Below are positions 23,662-35,753 of a stretch of 48,123 bases of DNA, in pieces. The stretch lies in assembly GCA_041558415.1 (NCBI GenBank), contig JBFFEY010000019.1, forward strand, positions 1 through 48,123, read 5' to 3'. The number at the start of each line of letters is the position of its first letter. Within the stretch, counting starts at the first letter, position 1. The stretch comes from SG8-39 sp041558415 (GTDB lineage Bacteria > Pseudomonadota > Gammaproteobacteria > Burkholderiales > SG8-39). A model generated the notes under the pieces. That model was not told the origin of the DNA. It did not search any database and saw nothing but the letters and a program-made list of their open reading frames with translations. The position numbers and the translations under genes were made by a program.

Positions 23662-25548
23662 TCAGCCGGCCGCCGGCGCCGCAGCGCCCTGCGCACCGCT
23701 GTCGCTGGCCGGCCCCGAGCTCGGGGTCTGCGTGCTCGCCGGCTTGGGCGGACGCGGCGGACGCCCCGCCATGATGTCGTCGAGCTGCTCGGCATCGAGG
23801 GTTTCCCACTCGAGCAGGGCCGCAGCCATCGCCTCGACCTTGTCGCGGTTGTCCTCGATCAGCTTGCGCGCCAAGCCGTACTGCTCGTCGATGATGCGGC
23901 GGATCTCGCCGTCGACCTTCTGCATCGTGGTCTCGGACACGTTCTTGTGCGTGGTGATCGAGCGACCGAGGAAGATCTCGCCCTCGTTTTCGCCGTAGAC
24001 CATCGGGCCGAGTACATCCGACATGCCCCACTGCGTCACCATGCGCCGCGCCAGGTCGGTGGCGCGCTCGAAGTCGTTCGCGGCGCCGGTGGTCATCTGG
24101 TGCATGAACACCTCCTCGGCGATGCGTCCGCCGAACAGCACGGCGACGGTATTCAGCAGCCGGTCGCGGTCCTGGCTGTAGCGGTCCTGCTCGGGCAGCT
24201 GCATGGTCACGCCCAGCGCCCGGCCGCGCGGGATGATGGTGACCTTGTGTACCGGGTCGGTCTTCGGCAGGAGCTTGGCCACCAGGGCGTGCCCCGATTC
24301 GTGGTAGGCCGTGTTGCGGCGCTCCTCCTCGGGCATGACCATCGAGCGGCGCTCCGCGCCCATGATGATCTTGTCCTTGGCGCGCTCGAAATCGTCCATG
24401 TCGACGACGCGCTTGTTGCCGCGCGCGGCGAACAGCGCCGCCTCGTTGACCAGGTTCGCGAGGTCCGCGCCCGAGAAGCCGGGCGTGCCGCGCGCGATGA
24501 CGTCAGCCTTGACGTCCGGCGCCATCGGCACCTTGCGCATGTGCACGCGCAGGATCTCCTCGCGCCCGCGGATGTCGGGCAGCGGCACGACGACCTGGCG
24601 GTCGAAGCGCCCGGGGCGCAGCAGCGCGGGATCGAGCACGTCCGGCCGGTTGGTCGCGGCGATCACGATCACGCCCGCGGTCGCCTCGAAGCCATCCATC
24701 TCCACCAGCAGCTGGTTTAGGGTCTGCTCGCGCTCGTCGTTGCCACCGCCGAGGCCGGCACCGCGCTGGCGCCCGACGGCGTCGATCTCGTCGATGAACA
24801 CGATGCACGGCGCGTGCTTCTTGGCCTGCTCGAACATGTCGCGTACGCGCGCGGCGCCGACACCGACGAACATCTCGACGAAGTCGGAGCCCGAGATCGA
24901 GAAGAACGGCACCTTGGCTTCGCCGGCGATGGCGCGCGCGAGCAGCGTCTTGCCGGTACCCGGCGAGCCGACCATCAGCACGCCGCGCGGGATGCGCCCG
25001 CCCAGCTTCTGGAACTTGCTCGGGTCGCGCAGGAAATCGACCAGCTCGGCCACCTCCTCCTTGGCCTCCTCGCAGCCGGCGACGTCGGCGAAGGTGACGG
25101 TGTTGGAGGACTCGTCGAGCATGCGTGCGCGCGACTTGCCGAAGGAGAATGCGCCGCCGCGGCCGCCGCCCTGCATCTGGCGCATGAAGAAGATCCACAC
25201 CCCGATGAGCAGCAGCATCGGGAACCAGGAGACGAAGATGTTCATGAGGAGCGAGGGCTCCTCCTCGGGCTTGGCCTCGATCTTGACACCGTACTTGAGC
25301 AGGTCCGAGACCAGCCAGATGTCGCCCGGCGAGTAGCTGGTGACGCGCTTGCCTTCGGTGGTGGTGGCCTTGAGCTGGCGTCCCTCGATGGTCACCTTGG
25401 CAATGCGCCCCGCCTTCACCTCTTCGATGAACTGGGAGTACTCCATCGGCACCTGCGCCGTCTGGCGGGTGTTGAACTGGTTGAACACCGTCATCAGCAC
25501 GAGGCCAATGACGAGCCAGATGACCAGGTTTTTGAACATGTTATTCAA
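23662..25548 (-). CDS. ftsH: ATP-dependent zinc metalloprotease FtsH
   Basis: Membrane-anchored AAA+ protease (628 aa) that degrades misassembled membrane proteins and regulators such as sigma-32 and LpxC. Two N-terminal helices lie at about 5-22 and 102-122. Walker A is GSPGTGKT (194-201), Walker B is IVFIDEID (249-256), the second region of homology is ATNRPDVLDPALLRPGRFDR, and the zinc motif is HESGH (416-420). The last 35 residues are Pro/Ser/Ala-rich. Its leader carries a sigma-32-type promoter that overlaps the rlmE stop. Confidence 0.97.
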   Translation of the reverse strand: MNNMFKNLVIWLVIGLVLMTVFNQFNTRQTAQVPMEYSQFIEEVKAGRIAKVTIEGRQLKATTTEGKRVTSYSPGDIWLVSDLLKYGVKIEAKPEEEPSLLMNIFVSWFPMLLLIGVWIFFMRQMQGGGRGGAFSFGKSRARMLDESSNTVTFADVAGCEEAKEEVAELVDFLRDPSKFQKLGGRIPRGVLMVGSPGTGKTLLARAIAGEAKVPFFSISGSDFVEMFVGVGAARVRDMFEQAKKHAPCIVFIDEIDAVGRQRGAGLGGGNDEREQTLNQLLVEMDGFEATAGVIVIAATNRPDVLDPALLRPGRFDRQVVVPLPDIRGREEILRVHMRKVPMAPDVKADVIARGTPGFSGADLANLVNEAALFAARGNKRVVDMDDFERAKDKIIMGAERRSMVMPEEERRNTAYHESGHALVAKLLPKTDPVHKVTIIPRGRALGVTMQLPEQDRYSQDRDRLLNTVAVLFGGRIAEEVFMHQMTTGAANDFERATDLARRMVTQWGMSDVLGPMVYGENEGEIFLGRSITTHKNVSETTMQKVDGEIRRIIDEQYGLARKLIEDNRDKVEAMAAALLEWETLDAEQLDDIMAGRPPRPPKPASTQTPSSGPASDSGAQGAAAPAAG

Positions 25549-25608
25549 GGCGTTACTCTCCTGCGGGACGCCGCTGTCGAGACGGACATGGTATCAGACA
25601 GGGCTTAC

Positions 25609-25634
25609 ATGGGGACGGTTCCGCCCCCCTCAAG
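25609..25634 (-). promoter_or_regulatory. sigma-32 (heat-shock) promoter of ftsH
   Basis: In minus-strand sense CTTGAG (25629-25634), a 14-base spacer and CCCCAT (25609-25614), continuing GTA, match the sigma-32 consensus CTTGAA-N13-15-CCCCATNTA with one mismatch. The TGA inside CTTGAG is the rlmE stop codon (25630-25632). The leader to the ftsH ATG at 25548 is about 55 bases. Confidence 0.8.
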
Positions 25635-26250
25635 CTTTGTGCGGCGCGCGTGCCAGCAGGTAGGTTTCGCGCGATTCGCTGCGCGAGGCAGCGGGTTTGC
25701 GCACCTGCACCGAGCCGAAGCCGCGCTTGAGCATCCCCAGCAGGCCGGCGAAGGCCTCGCCGTGAAAAACCTTGCAAAGGAAAACCCCTTCGGGCTGCAG
25801 GACCTCGCGGGCGAAGGCGGCTGCGCGCTCGACCAGCGCTGCGGCGCGCGCCTGGTCGGCCGAAGCGATCCCCGAGAGGTTCGGCGACAGGTCGCAGAGC
25901 ACCACGTCCGCCGGCCCGTCGAGCGCCGTGCGCACCGCGTCGCGCTGCGTGGGCTCGGTGACATCGCCGCGCAGCACCGTCACCCCGCGGATCGGCGCGA
26001 TCGGCAGCAGATCGAGCGCCACCACACGGCCCTGCGGCCCGACCTTGCGCGCCGCGACCTGCGACCAGCCGCCCGGCGCCGCGCCCAGGTCGACCACCCG
26101 GGCCCCGGGGCGGAACAGGCGGTCGCGCGCGTCGATCTCGAGCAGCTTGCCCGCGGCACGCGAGCGGTAGCCCTGCGCGCTGGCTTCGCGCACGTGGCGG
26201 TCGGTGACGTGACGGCGCAGCCAGCGTTTGCTCGAAGCGGATTTCGCCAT
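25630..26250 (-). CDS. rlmE: 23S rRNA (uridine-2'-O-) methyltransferase
   Basis: Methylates the 2'-O of U2552 (E. coli numbering) in 23S rRNA during 50S assembly; also called RrmJ or FtsJ. At 206 aa it has the family length. The SAM motif is VVDLGAAPGGWSQVA (52-66), and the K-D-K-E catalytic tetrad is Lys35, Asp120 (CDLSPNLSG), Lys160 (FLCKVFHG) and Glu195. It sits between greA and ftsH; the rlmE-ftsH pair is itself heat-shock linked in E. coli. Confidence 0.96.
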   Translation of the reverse strand: MAKSASSKRWLRRHVTDRHVREASAQGYRSRAAGKLLEIDARDRLFRPGARVVDLGAAPGGWSQVAARKVGPQGRVVALDLLPIAPIRGVTVLRGDVTEPTQRDAVRTALDGPADVVLCDLSPNLSGIASADQARAAALVERAAAFAREVLQPEGVFLCKVFHGEAFAGLLGMLKRGFGSVQVRKPAASRSESRETYLLARAPHKA

Positions 26251-26282
26251 CGCCGAACCGGCCGCACCGCGTCTGCGGCGCG

Positions 26283-26756
26283 CTATTCGTAGCGCACGTC
26301 GAGGATCTCGTAGCGCTTCACGCCGCCTGGCGTCTGCACTTCGACGGCGTCGCCCGCCTCGCGCCCGATCAGCGCGCGGCCGATCGGCGACGTGACGGAG
26401 ACGCGCCCCGCCTTGATGTCCGCCTCGTCCTCGCCGACGATCTGGTAGGTCACGCTGGCGCCATCCTCGCTCTCGATATGGACGGTTGCGCCAAAGACGC
26501 AGCGCCCGTCGGCGTGCAGCAGCTTGGGATCGATCACCTGGGCATGCGCCAGCTTGCTCTCGATTTCCGCGATGCGGCCCTCGATGAAGCCCTGCCGCTC
26601 GCGCGCCGCGGCGTACTCGGCGTTCTCGGACAAATCACCGTGCGCGCGCGCTTCCGCGATCGCGGCGATGATGCGCGGGCGCTCCTGCGTCTTCAGTCGC
26701 TGCAGTTCCGCGCGCAGCAACTCCATGCCACGAACGGTAATGGGTGTCTTGGCCAT
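26283..26756 (-). CDS. greA: transcription elongation factor GreA
   Basis: Stimulates RNA polymerase to cleave backtracked transcripts (157 aa). An N-terminal coiled coil carries the acidic tip DLSENAEY (41-48) with Asp41 and Glu44; the C-terminal FKBP-like domain contains VTSPIGRALIGREAGDAVEV. It lies 63 bases after carB, an arrangement (carA-carB-greA) usual in Betaproteobacteria. Confidence 0.96.
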   Translation of the reverse strand: MAKTPITVRGMELLRAELQRLKTQERPRIIAAIAEARAHGDLSENAEYAAARERQGFIEGRIAEIESKLAHAQVIDPKLLHADGRCVFGATVHIESEDGASVTYQIVGEDEADIKAGRVSVTSPIGRALIGREAGDAVEVQTPGGVKRYEILDVRYE

Positions 26757-26819
26757 GCTTCGGCGATTCGCGTGTCGAAAGGGTGAATACGGAAGGCGGG
26801 CGCAGCCGGCCGCCCAGCG

Positions 26820-30042
<3,223 letters not shown>

Positions 30043-30059
<17 letters not shown>

Positions 30060-31185
30060 GCGCCTCCATCATCCGCGCGAAGCGCGCGAACAAGTAGCGG
30101 ATGTCGTGCGGGCCCGGGCTCGCCTCGGGGTGCCCCTGGAAGCAGAACGCCGGCCGATCGGTACGCGCGAGCCCCTGCAGCGAGCCGTCGAACAGCGACA
30201 GGTGCGTCGCGCGCAGCGTCGGCGGCAGCGAAGCCGCGTCGACCGCGAAGCCGTGGTTCTGGCTGGTGATCACCACCTGACCGCTGTCGAGATCCTGCAC
30301 CGGATGGTTGGCGCCGTGGTGGCCGAACTTCATCTTCAGCGTCTTTGCGCCGGAGGCGAGGCCGAGGAGCTGGTGACCGAGGCAGATGCCGAACACCGGC
30401 AGGCGCGTGCCCTCAAGGATCTCGCGAATCGCGGTGATCGCGTAGTCGCAGGGCTCCGGGTCACCCGGTCCGTTCGACAGGAACACGCCATCCGGCTGCA
30501 GCCGCAACACCTCGCGCGCCGGCGTCGGCGCCGGCACCACCGTGACGCGCGCGCCGTTCGCCACGAGCAACCGCAGGATGTTGCGCTTGATGCCGAAGTC
30601 GTAGGCCACGACGTGAAAGCGGCCTGCCGCCGCGGGCGCGAAGCCGCGGCCCAGCCCCCACGGTCCCTCGCGCCACTCGTACGGCACCGTCGCGGTGACC
30701 TCCTTCGCGAGGTCCATGCCGGCGAGGCCGGGGAAGGCGCGCGCCGCGGCGCGCGCGCGCTCGGGGTCGATCTCGCCGGCCATCAGACAGCCGTTCTGCA
30801 CACCCTTCTCGCGCAGGATGCGGGTCAGCCTGCGCGTGTCGAGATCGGCGATTGCGACCACACCCTGCGCCGCGAGATAGGCCGGCAGATCCTGGGTCGC
30901 ACGCCAATTGGACGGACTCGCCGGCACGTCGCGCACCACCAGCCCCGCCGCGTAAACCCGCGCCGACTCGGCGTCCTCCGGGTTGGCGCCGGTGTTGCCG
31001 ATGTGCGGATAGGTCAGCGTCACGATCTGGCGGCAGTAGGAAGGATCGGTGAGGATCTCCTGGTAGCCGGTCATCGCGGTGTTGAACACCACCTCGCCGG
31101 CGGACAGGCCGCGCGCGCCGACCGAGCGGCCCTGAAACACCGTCCCGTCGGCGAGGACGAGGACGGCAGGCTCGAGCGCGGACAC
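30043..31185 (-). CDS. carA: carbamoyl-phosphate synthase small subunit (glutaminase)
   Basis: Class I glutamine amidotransferase supplying ammonia to CarB. The GTG at 31185, preceded by GGAG at 7 bases, gives 380 aa (MSALEPAVLVLADGTVFQG), the usual length; the open frame further upstream runs into the leader. The catalytic triad is Cys268 in VFGICLGHQ, with His352 and Glu354 in QGHPEAS. A putative promoter and leader hairpin lie between it and dapB. Confidence 0.95.
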
Positions 31186-31212
31186 GGCGAAACTCCAGGT
31201 ACGGATGTGAAA

Positions 31213-31240
31213 AGCGGGAGAGGCTGCCGCCGCTCCCGCT
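31213..31240 (-). terminator. leader hairpin with T-run upstream of carA
   Basis: A perfect 8-bp stem agcgggag/ctcccgct with a 12-base loop is followed in minus-strand sense by TTTTC. It could end dapB transcription. Since a promoter lies upstream of it (31254-31283), it would also sit in the carAB leader, about 30 bases before GTG, where it could attenuate. Confidence 0.55.
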
Positions 31241-31253
31241 CGATTGAGCGCGT

Positions 31254-31283
31254 AGTATACCGCCGAGGGCGCCCACGGCGCAA
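31254..31283 (-). promoter_or_regulatory. putative sigma-70 promoter of carAB
   Basis: In minus-strand sense TTGCGC (31278-31283), an 18-base spacer and TATACT (31254-31259). The -10 matches consensus at five of six positions. The predicted start near 31247 gives a leader of about 60 bases containing the hairpin at 31213-31240. Confidence 0.55.
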
Positions 31284-31312
31284 CGAACGCGCCGCGCAAT
31301 GCGGGCGCAGCG

Positions 31313-32119
31313 CTACTTGATGCCGAGCACGTCGAACATGTCGTAGCGCCCGGGCGCCCGACCGCGCAGGAATTTCGCCGCGCGCAGCGCGCCGAGCGCG
31401 TAGGTCATGCGGCTCGCGGAGCGCACGGTGAGCTCGACGCGCTCGCCGCTGCCGGCGAACATCACGGTGTGCTCGCCGACGATGTCGCCGCCGCGCAGCG
31501 CGTGAAAGCCGATGCTGCGCGCATCGCGTTCGCCGGTGTCGCCGTGTCGGCCGTGCACAGCACAGCTGGCGAGGTCGCGGCCGCGCGCCGCCGCGACGAG
31601 CTCGCCGAGCCTGAGCGCCGTGCCCGAGGGCGCGTCCACCTTGTGACGATGGTGCGCCTCGATGATCTCGACGTCGTAGCCCTCACCCAGTGCGCGCGCG
31701 GCCACCTCCGCGAGCTTGAAGACGACGTTCACGCCCACCGCCATGTTCGGCGCGATGACCAGCGGGATGCGCTCCGCCGCGCGCGCAATCTGCTGCTGGT
31801 CGTCCGCCGAGAAGCCGGTGGTGCCGACCACCATCGGCTTGCCGAGCGCGGCGCAGCGCTCGAGGTGCGCGAGCGTGCCCTGCGGACGCGTGAAATCGAT
31901 CAGCACGTCCGAGGCCTCGAGCGCCGCCGAGACGTCGTCCGTGATGCGCAGCGCACTCGCCCTGCCGGTGCCTTCGGCCGCCTCGCGGCCGAGCGCCGGG
32001 TGCCCCTGCTGCTCGAGCGCCGCGGACAATGCGAGGGCCTCGTCCGCCAGCACCGCCTCGATCAGCGTGCGCCCCATCCGGCCCGCACTGCCGGCGATCA
32101 CCACGCGCAGCGGCGCCAT
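31313..32119 (-). CDS. dapB: 4-hydroxy-tetrahydrodipicolinate reductase
   Basis: NAD(P)H-dependent step of lysine and diaminopimelate synthesis (268 aa). The nucleotide loop is IAGSAGRMG (8-16), and the catalytic block EAHHRHKVDAPSGTA (154-168) has His157 and Lys160. GTTGFS and FTRPQGTLAHL are typical. It starts 3 bases after the bamE stop, so the two form an operon, as in many Betaproteobacteria. Confidence 0.97.
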   Translation of the reverse strand: MAPLRVVIAGSAGRMGRTLIEAVLADEALALSAALEQQGHPALGREAAEGTGRASALRITDDVSAALEASDVLIDFTRPQGTLAHLERCAALGKPMVVGTTGFSADDQQQIARAAERIPLVIAPNMAVGVNVVFKLAEVAARALGEGYDVEIIEAHHRHKVDAPSGTALRLGELVAAARGRDLASCAVHGRHGDTGERDARSIGFHALRGGDIVGEHTVMFAGSGERVELTVRSASRMTYALGALRAAKFLRGRAPGRYDMFDVLGIK

Positions 32120-32122
32120 GGC

Positions 32123-32563
32123 TCAGCGCGCCTTCTCTCCGGCGCGGGCCGCCGGTTCGCCCTGCGCCGGCGGCTTTGCCGCCTGGCCCTGCGGCACGAC
32201 GTCGCCCTCGACGCGCACTAGACGGTCGTTTTCGAAGAACACCGATACGCGCCGTTCCTCGCGCGGCTTGTCGGGGATTTCGCGGTAGAACACGTAGTCC
32301 CAGCGATCGGCGTGGAACAGGTCGGTCACCAGCGGCGTCCCCAGCACGAAACGGACCTGCTCGCGCGTCATGCCGCGCTTGAGCTTGTCGAGCATGTCCT
32401 GCGACACGAAGTTGCCCTGCTGGATTTCCATGCGGTACGGCTTCACGCCCGGCAGCTGCATGTCACCCGCACTCCAGCTCTTGCAGCCCGCGGCACCCGC
32501 CGCGCATGCGACGCACAGCCCTGCGCACAGGCGCTGCAGCTGCCGGCTCGTGATGCAAGGCAC
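32123..32563 (-). CDS. bamE: outer-membrane assembly lipoprotein BamE
   Basis: Small lipoprotein of the BAM complex that inserts beta-barrel proteins. A GTG start at 32563, preceded by GGAGTGAG, gives 146 aa with a signal peptide rich in Cys (C3, C13, C17, C20) and a plausible lipobox AAGC with Cys27 as the lipidated residue. The SmpA/OmlA fold is visible in LKRGMTREQVRFVLGTPLVTDLF and DRWDYVFYRE. The last 25 residues are a Pro/Ala/Gly-rich tail. It is divergent from fur, a conserved arrangement. Confidence 0.93.
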   Translation of the reverse strand: MPCITSRQLQRLCAGLCVACAAGAAGCKSWSAGDMQLPGVKPYRMEIQQGNFVSQDMLDKLKRGMTREQVRFVLGTPLVTDLFHADRWDYVFYREIPDKPREERRVSVFFENDRLVRVEGDVVPQGQAAKPPAQGEPAARAGEKAR

Positions 32564-32567
32564 GCGA

Positions 32568-32610
32568 TTCTCACTCCGGGTGAAAGCCGATATGATAGCC
32601 GAAGGCTTTC
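32568..32610. promoter_or_regulatory. divergent fur / bamE promoter region with inverted repeat
   Basis: On the plus strand TTCTCA (32568-32573), a 17-base spacer and TATGAT (32591-32596) make a fair fur promoter. On the minus strand TATCAT (32592-32597) overlaps it back-to-back as a possible bamE -10. A perfect inverted repeat GAAAGCC/GGCTTTC (32582-32588 and 32604-32610) brackets both -10s and could be an operator. No canonical 19-bp Fur box is evident. Confidence 0.5.
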
Positions 32611-32625
32611 TCTCCTCCCCGCGCA

Positions 32626-33072
32626 ATGGACTCCGCACAAAGTCTCAAGGACATCGGACTCAAGGCGACGCTGCCGCGACGCAAGATCCTGGAATTGTTC
32701 GAATCCAGCAAGGTGCGTCACCTTTCGGCCGAGGACGTCTACAAGACACTCATCGCGGAGGGCATCGACGTGGGACTGGCGACGGTGTACCGCGTGTTGA
32801 CGCAGTTCGAACAGGCCGGACTGCTGTCGCGCCAGCACTTCGAGACCGGCAAGGCGGTGTTCGAGCTCAATCAGGGCGGCCATCACGATCACCTGGTCTG
32901 CCTGCAATGCGGGCGTGTCGAGGAGTTCTACGACTCCGACATCGAGCAGCGGCAGAGCGAGGTCGCGCGCAAGCGCGGCTTCCAGCTGCGCGGCCACTCG
33001 CTCGCCCTGTACGCCGACTGCACCCGCACGGACTGCGAACACCGCAGGAACGCCGCCGCCGCGCTCGATTGA
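32626..33072 (+). CDS. fur: ferric uptake regulator
   Basis: Iron-sensing repressor (148 aa). The winged-helix recognition region is VGLATVYRVLTQFEQAGL (49-66). Metal ligands include HHDH (86-89), Cys92 and Cys95, and a second pair Cys132 and Cys137 for structural zinc. No strong ribosome site precedes the ATG; the leader is pyrimidine-rich. Convergent with recN, which ends 26 bases away. Confidence 0.97.
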   Translation: MDSAQSLKDIGLKATLPRRKILELFESSKVRHLSAEDVYKTLIAEGIDVGLATVYRVLTQFEQAGLLSRQHFETGKAVFELNQGGHHDHLVCLQCGRVEEFYDSDIEQRQSEVARKRGFQLRGHSLALYADCTRTDCEHRRNAAAALD

Positions 33073-33098
33073 GCCGGCCTGCGTCGGACCCCGCGCAT

Positions 33099-34754
33099 TC
33101 AGTCGGCGAGCAGCTCGGCCGCGTGTTTGCGCGTCGTGGCGGTGATGCGGGAACCGCCAAGCATGCGGGCCAGCTCCTCGACGCGCGCGGCGCGGTCGAG
33201 ACGCTCGACCTCCGCCTGCACCGTGCCGCGCCGCTCGGTCTTGCGCACCGACCACTGGGCGTCGCCCTGCGCCGCGACCTGCGGCAGGTGGGTCACGCAC
33301 AGCACCTGGCGCCCCCCGCCCAGCCGCCGCAATGACCGGCCCACGGTGTCGGCCACACCGCCGCCGATGCCGCTATCGATTTCGTCGAATACCAGCGTTT
33401 CGACCGGCGAATAACGTCGCACCACGAGCTGGATCGCCAGGCTGATGCGCGACAGTTCGCCGCCGGAGGCGACACGCGCCAGCGGGCGCAGCGGCAGGCT
33501 CGGGTGCGCGGCGACCTCGAAAACCACCGACTCCGCGCCCGCGGCCGAGACGGTCTCGTGCGGCTCGAGCCGCACGGCGAAGCGCCCGCCTGCCATCGCC
33601 AGTGCCTGCATGCCGTCCGTCACCGCCTCGCCCAGCGACTGTGCCGCACGCTTGCGCGTGGCGCTGAGCTTTTTCGCTGCCTGCAGCAGGCGCGTCTGAG
33701 CCGCGTCGAGCTCGCGCCGCAGCACGGCCGGATCGGCCGCGCGCTCGAGCGCGGCGGCACGCGCCTCGAGCGTCGCCGCGAGCTCGGGCAGCGCCGCCGG
33801 CGCGACGCGGTATTTGCGTCCGGCCGCGTGCAGGGCCTCGATGCGCGCCTCGACCTCATGCAGCGCCGCCGGGTCGAGCTCGACGCGCGCGGCGTACCTG
33901 CGCAGCGTGCGCGCCGCCTCGCCGGCTTGGGCCTGCGCCGCCTCGAGCATCTCGCGCACCGGCTCGAGCGCCGGGTCGTGGGCACACAGCGTGCGCAACC
34001 GCTCGGCGAGCGCCCCGAGCTGCGGCGCCAGCGCGCCGTCCGCTTCGCTCAGTGCATCGACCGCCGCCTGTGCGCCTTCAAGCAGGCTCGCCGCGTTCGC
34101 CAGACGGCCGTGCTCGGTGGCGAGCGTCTCCCATTCGCCCTCGCGCGGCGCGAGCTGCGCGAGCTCCGCGCGCTGGGCCTCGAGCAGCGTGCGCTCCTGC
34201 TCGAGACGCGCATGCTGCGTTTCGGCCTCGGCGAGCAGCGCCTCGAGCCGCCGCCAGTCGCGATGCGCCGCCCCGCAGGCCTGTACCAGCGGCTCGGCCT
34301 CGCCGAAGGCCTCGAGCAGCGCGCGCTGCGAGCCGGCGCGCAGCAGCGACTGGTGCGCGTGCTGGCCGTGGATGTCGACCAGCGACTCCGCGGCCTCCTT
34401 CAGCTGCGCGAGCGTGGCGGCCTGTCCGTTGACGAAGGCGCGCGAGCGTCCGCTGCGGTCGACGCTGCGCCGAAGCAGGATGCTGCCCTCGTCGCCCTCG
34501 AGCCCGTGCTCGCGCAGCCAGGCGACGAGCGGCGAGTCCGCGGCCAGGTCGAACTCGGCGGCGAGCTCGGCACGCTCCGCCCCATCGCGCACGAACGCGG
34601 CATCGGCCCGCCCGCCGGCGAGCAACTCGATGGCATCGACCAGAATCGACTTGCCCGCGCCCGTCTCGCCCGTCAGCACGTTGAAGCCCGGGCCGAGCTC
34701 GAGCTCGACGCGCCTCACGATCACGAAGTCGCGAATCGTCAGCGTGCGCAGCAC
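33099..34754 (-). CDS. recN: DNA repair protein RecN
   Basis: SMC-like ATPase acting in double-strand break repair (551 aa). Walker A is LTGETGAGKS (27-36). A long central coiled coil rich in Glu, Ala and Arg follows, then the signature VASGGELSRI and Walker B TLVFDEIDSGIGG near the C-terminus. The start is GTG at 34754 (MLRTLTIRDF), 9 bases after nadK. Confidence 0.96.
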   Translation of the reverse strand: MLRTLTIRDFVIVRRVELELGPGFNVLTGETGAGKSILVDAIELLAGGRADAAFVRDGAERAELAAEFDLAADSPLVAWLREHGLEGDEGSILLRRSVDRSGRSRAFVNGQAATLAQLKEAAESLVDIHGQHAHQSLLRAGSQRALLEAFGEAEPLVQACGAAHRDWRRLEALLAEAETQHARLEQERTLLEAQRAELAQLAPREGEWETLATEHGRLANAASLLEGAQAAVDALSEADGALAPQLGALAERLRTLCAHDPALEPVREMLEAAQAQAGEAARTLRRYAARVELDPAALHEVEARIEALHAAGRKYRVAPAALPELAATLEARAAALERAADPAVLRRELDAAQTRLLQAAKKLSATRKRAAQSLGEAVTDGMQALAMAGGRFAVRLEPHETVSAAGAESVVFEVAAHPSLPLRPLARVASGGELSRISLAIQLVVRRYSPVETLVFDEIDSGIGGGVADTVGRSLRRLGGGRQVLCVTHLPQVAAQGDAQWSVRKTERRGTVQAEVERLDRAARVEELARMLGGSRITATTRKHAAELLAD

Positions 34755-34763
34755 GGGGCGGGT

Positions 34764-35654
34764 TTATTCTTCGTCGCGCAGCGGCGCCACCGACTCGCTC
34801 CAGCGCAGCTTCTCGCGCAGCATGCCGAAGTAGCGGTAGGTCGGTGGGTGGACGAAGCGGATCGCATCGCTCGAGCGTCGCAGCACGAGCCGGTCGCCCT
34901 GCGTCATGTCGTTCAGCGCATAGCCGTCGAAATGCGCGCGCGCATCGCGCGCGCGCAGCAGCACGATCTCGATCGTGCAGCGGTCACTGACGCTTACCGG
35001 CCGCGCCGAGAGGGTGTGCGGGTTGAGCGGCACCAGCGCGAAGGCCGGCACGCTCGGATGCAGGATCGGTCCCTGCGCCGACAGCGCGTAGGCAGTCGAT
35101 CCAGTCGGCGTGGCGACGATGACGCCGTCGGCCCGCAGCGTGTAGACATACTCGCCGTCGAGGTAGAGCTGGAATTCGATCAGTCGACCCTGCGAGCCCT
35201 TGCCGACCACCGCCTCATTTAGCGCGACGGTGCGCAGCACCGCCTTGCCCTCGCGCCGGATCTCGGCCTCGAGCAGCGTGCGCTCCTCGATCGCATACTG
35301 TCCGTCGAGCAGCGCCGCCACGGCGCCGCGCACCTCGCTCAGCCCGATGTCGGTCATGAAGCCGACGCGCCCCTGATTGACACCGGCGAGCGGGACGCGG
35401 TAGCGCACGAGGTTGCGTGCCGCCGACAGCATGGTGCCGTCGCCGCCGACCACCAGGGCGAGGTCCGCCGCACGTCCGATGGCGTCGTAGTCGGCGGCCG
35501 GCAGCCCGGCGTCGACCAGGGTCGCGGTCTCCTGCTCGACCAGCACCTCGCAGCCGCGCGACTGCAGGAACGCCGCCAGCTCGCGCAGCGAACTCGCGAT
35601 CTCGGGGCTGTTCGACTTCCCGATCAGGGCGACGCGAGGGAACGCGGGCGGCAT
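34764..35654 (-). CDS. nadK: NAD kinase
   Basis: Phosphorylates NAD to NADP (296 aa). GGDGT (70-74), Asn146-Glu147 and the signature ATPTGSTAYALSAQGP (181-196) are intact. The nadK-recN order and divergence from hrcA are conserved among Betaproteobacteria and Gammaproteobacteria. Confidence 0.97.
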   Translation of the reverse strand: MPPAFPRVALIGKSNSPEIASSLRELAAFLQSRGCEVLVEQETATLVDAGLPAADYDAIGRAADLALVVGGDGTMLSAARNLVRYRVPLAGVNQGRVGFMTDIGLSEVRGAVAALLDGQYAIEERTLLEAEIRREGKAVLRTVALNEAVVGKGSQGRLIEFQLYLDGEYVYTLRADGVIVATPTGSTAYALSAQGPILHPSVPAFALVPLNPHTLSARPVSVSDRCTIEIVLLRARDARAHFDGYALNDMTQGDRLVLRRSSDAIRFVHPPTYRYFGMLREKLRWSESVAPLRDEE

Positions 35655-35740
35655 CGTGTCGACGATTTAACCACAGCCTGCCCGGCGGGCGAACTCGCCC
35701 CCGCACGCGGCGGTCCAACCGGCCGACACCGTGCCTTGTG

Positions 35741-35746
35741 TACAAT
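35741..35746 (+). promoter_or_regulatory. -10-like TACAAT immediately before hrcA
   Basis: TACAAT ends 7 bases before the hrcA ATG (35754), so transcription would begin at or next to the start codon. No clear -35 was found at 16-18 bases upstream, and there is no ribosome site. No sigma-32-type elements were seen here. Confidence 0.45.
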
Positions 35747-35753
35747 TTTCCGC

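Noticed and set aside
26795..26814. Terminator between carB and greA
   Set aside because: Only a 5-bp GGCGG/CCGCC stem with a loop of 10 bases and no T-run; too weak to call.
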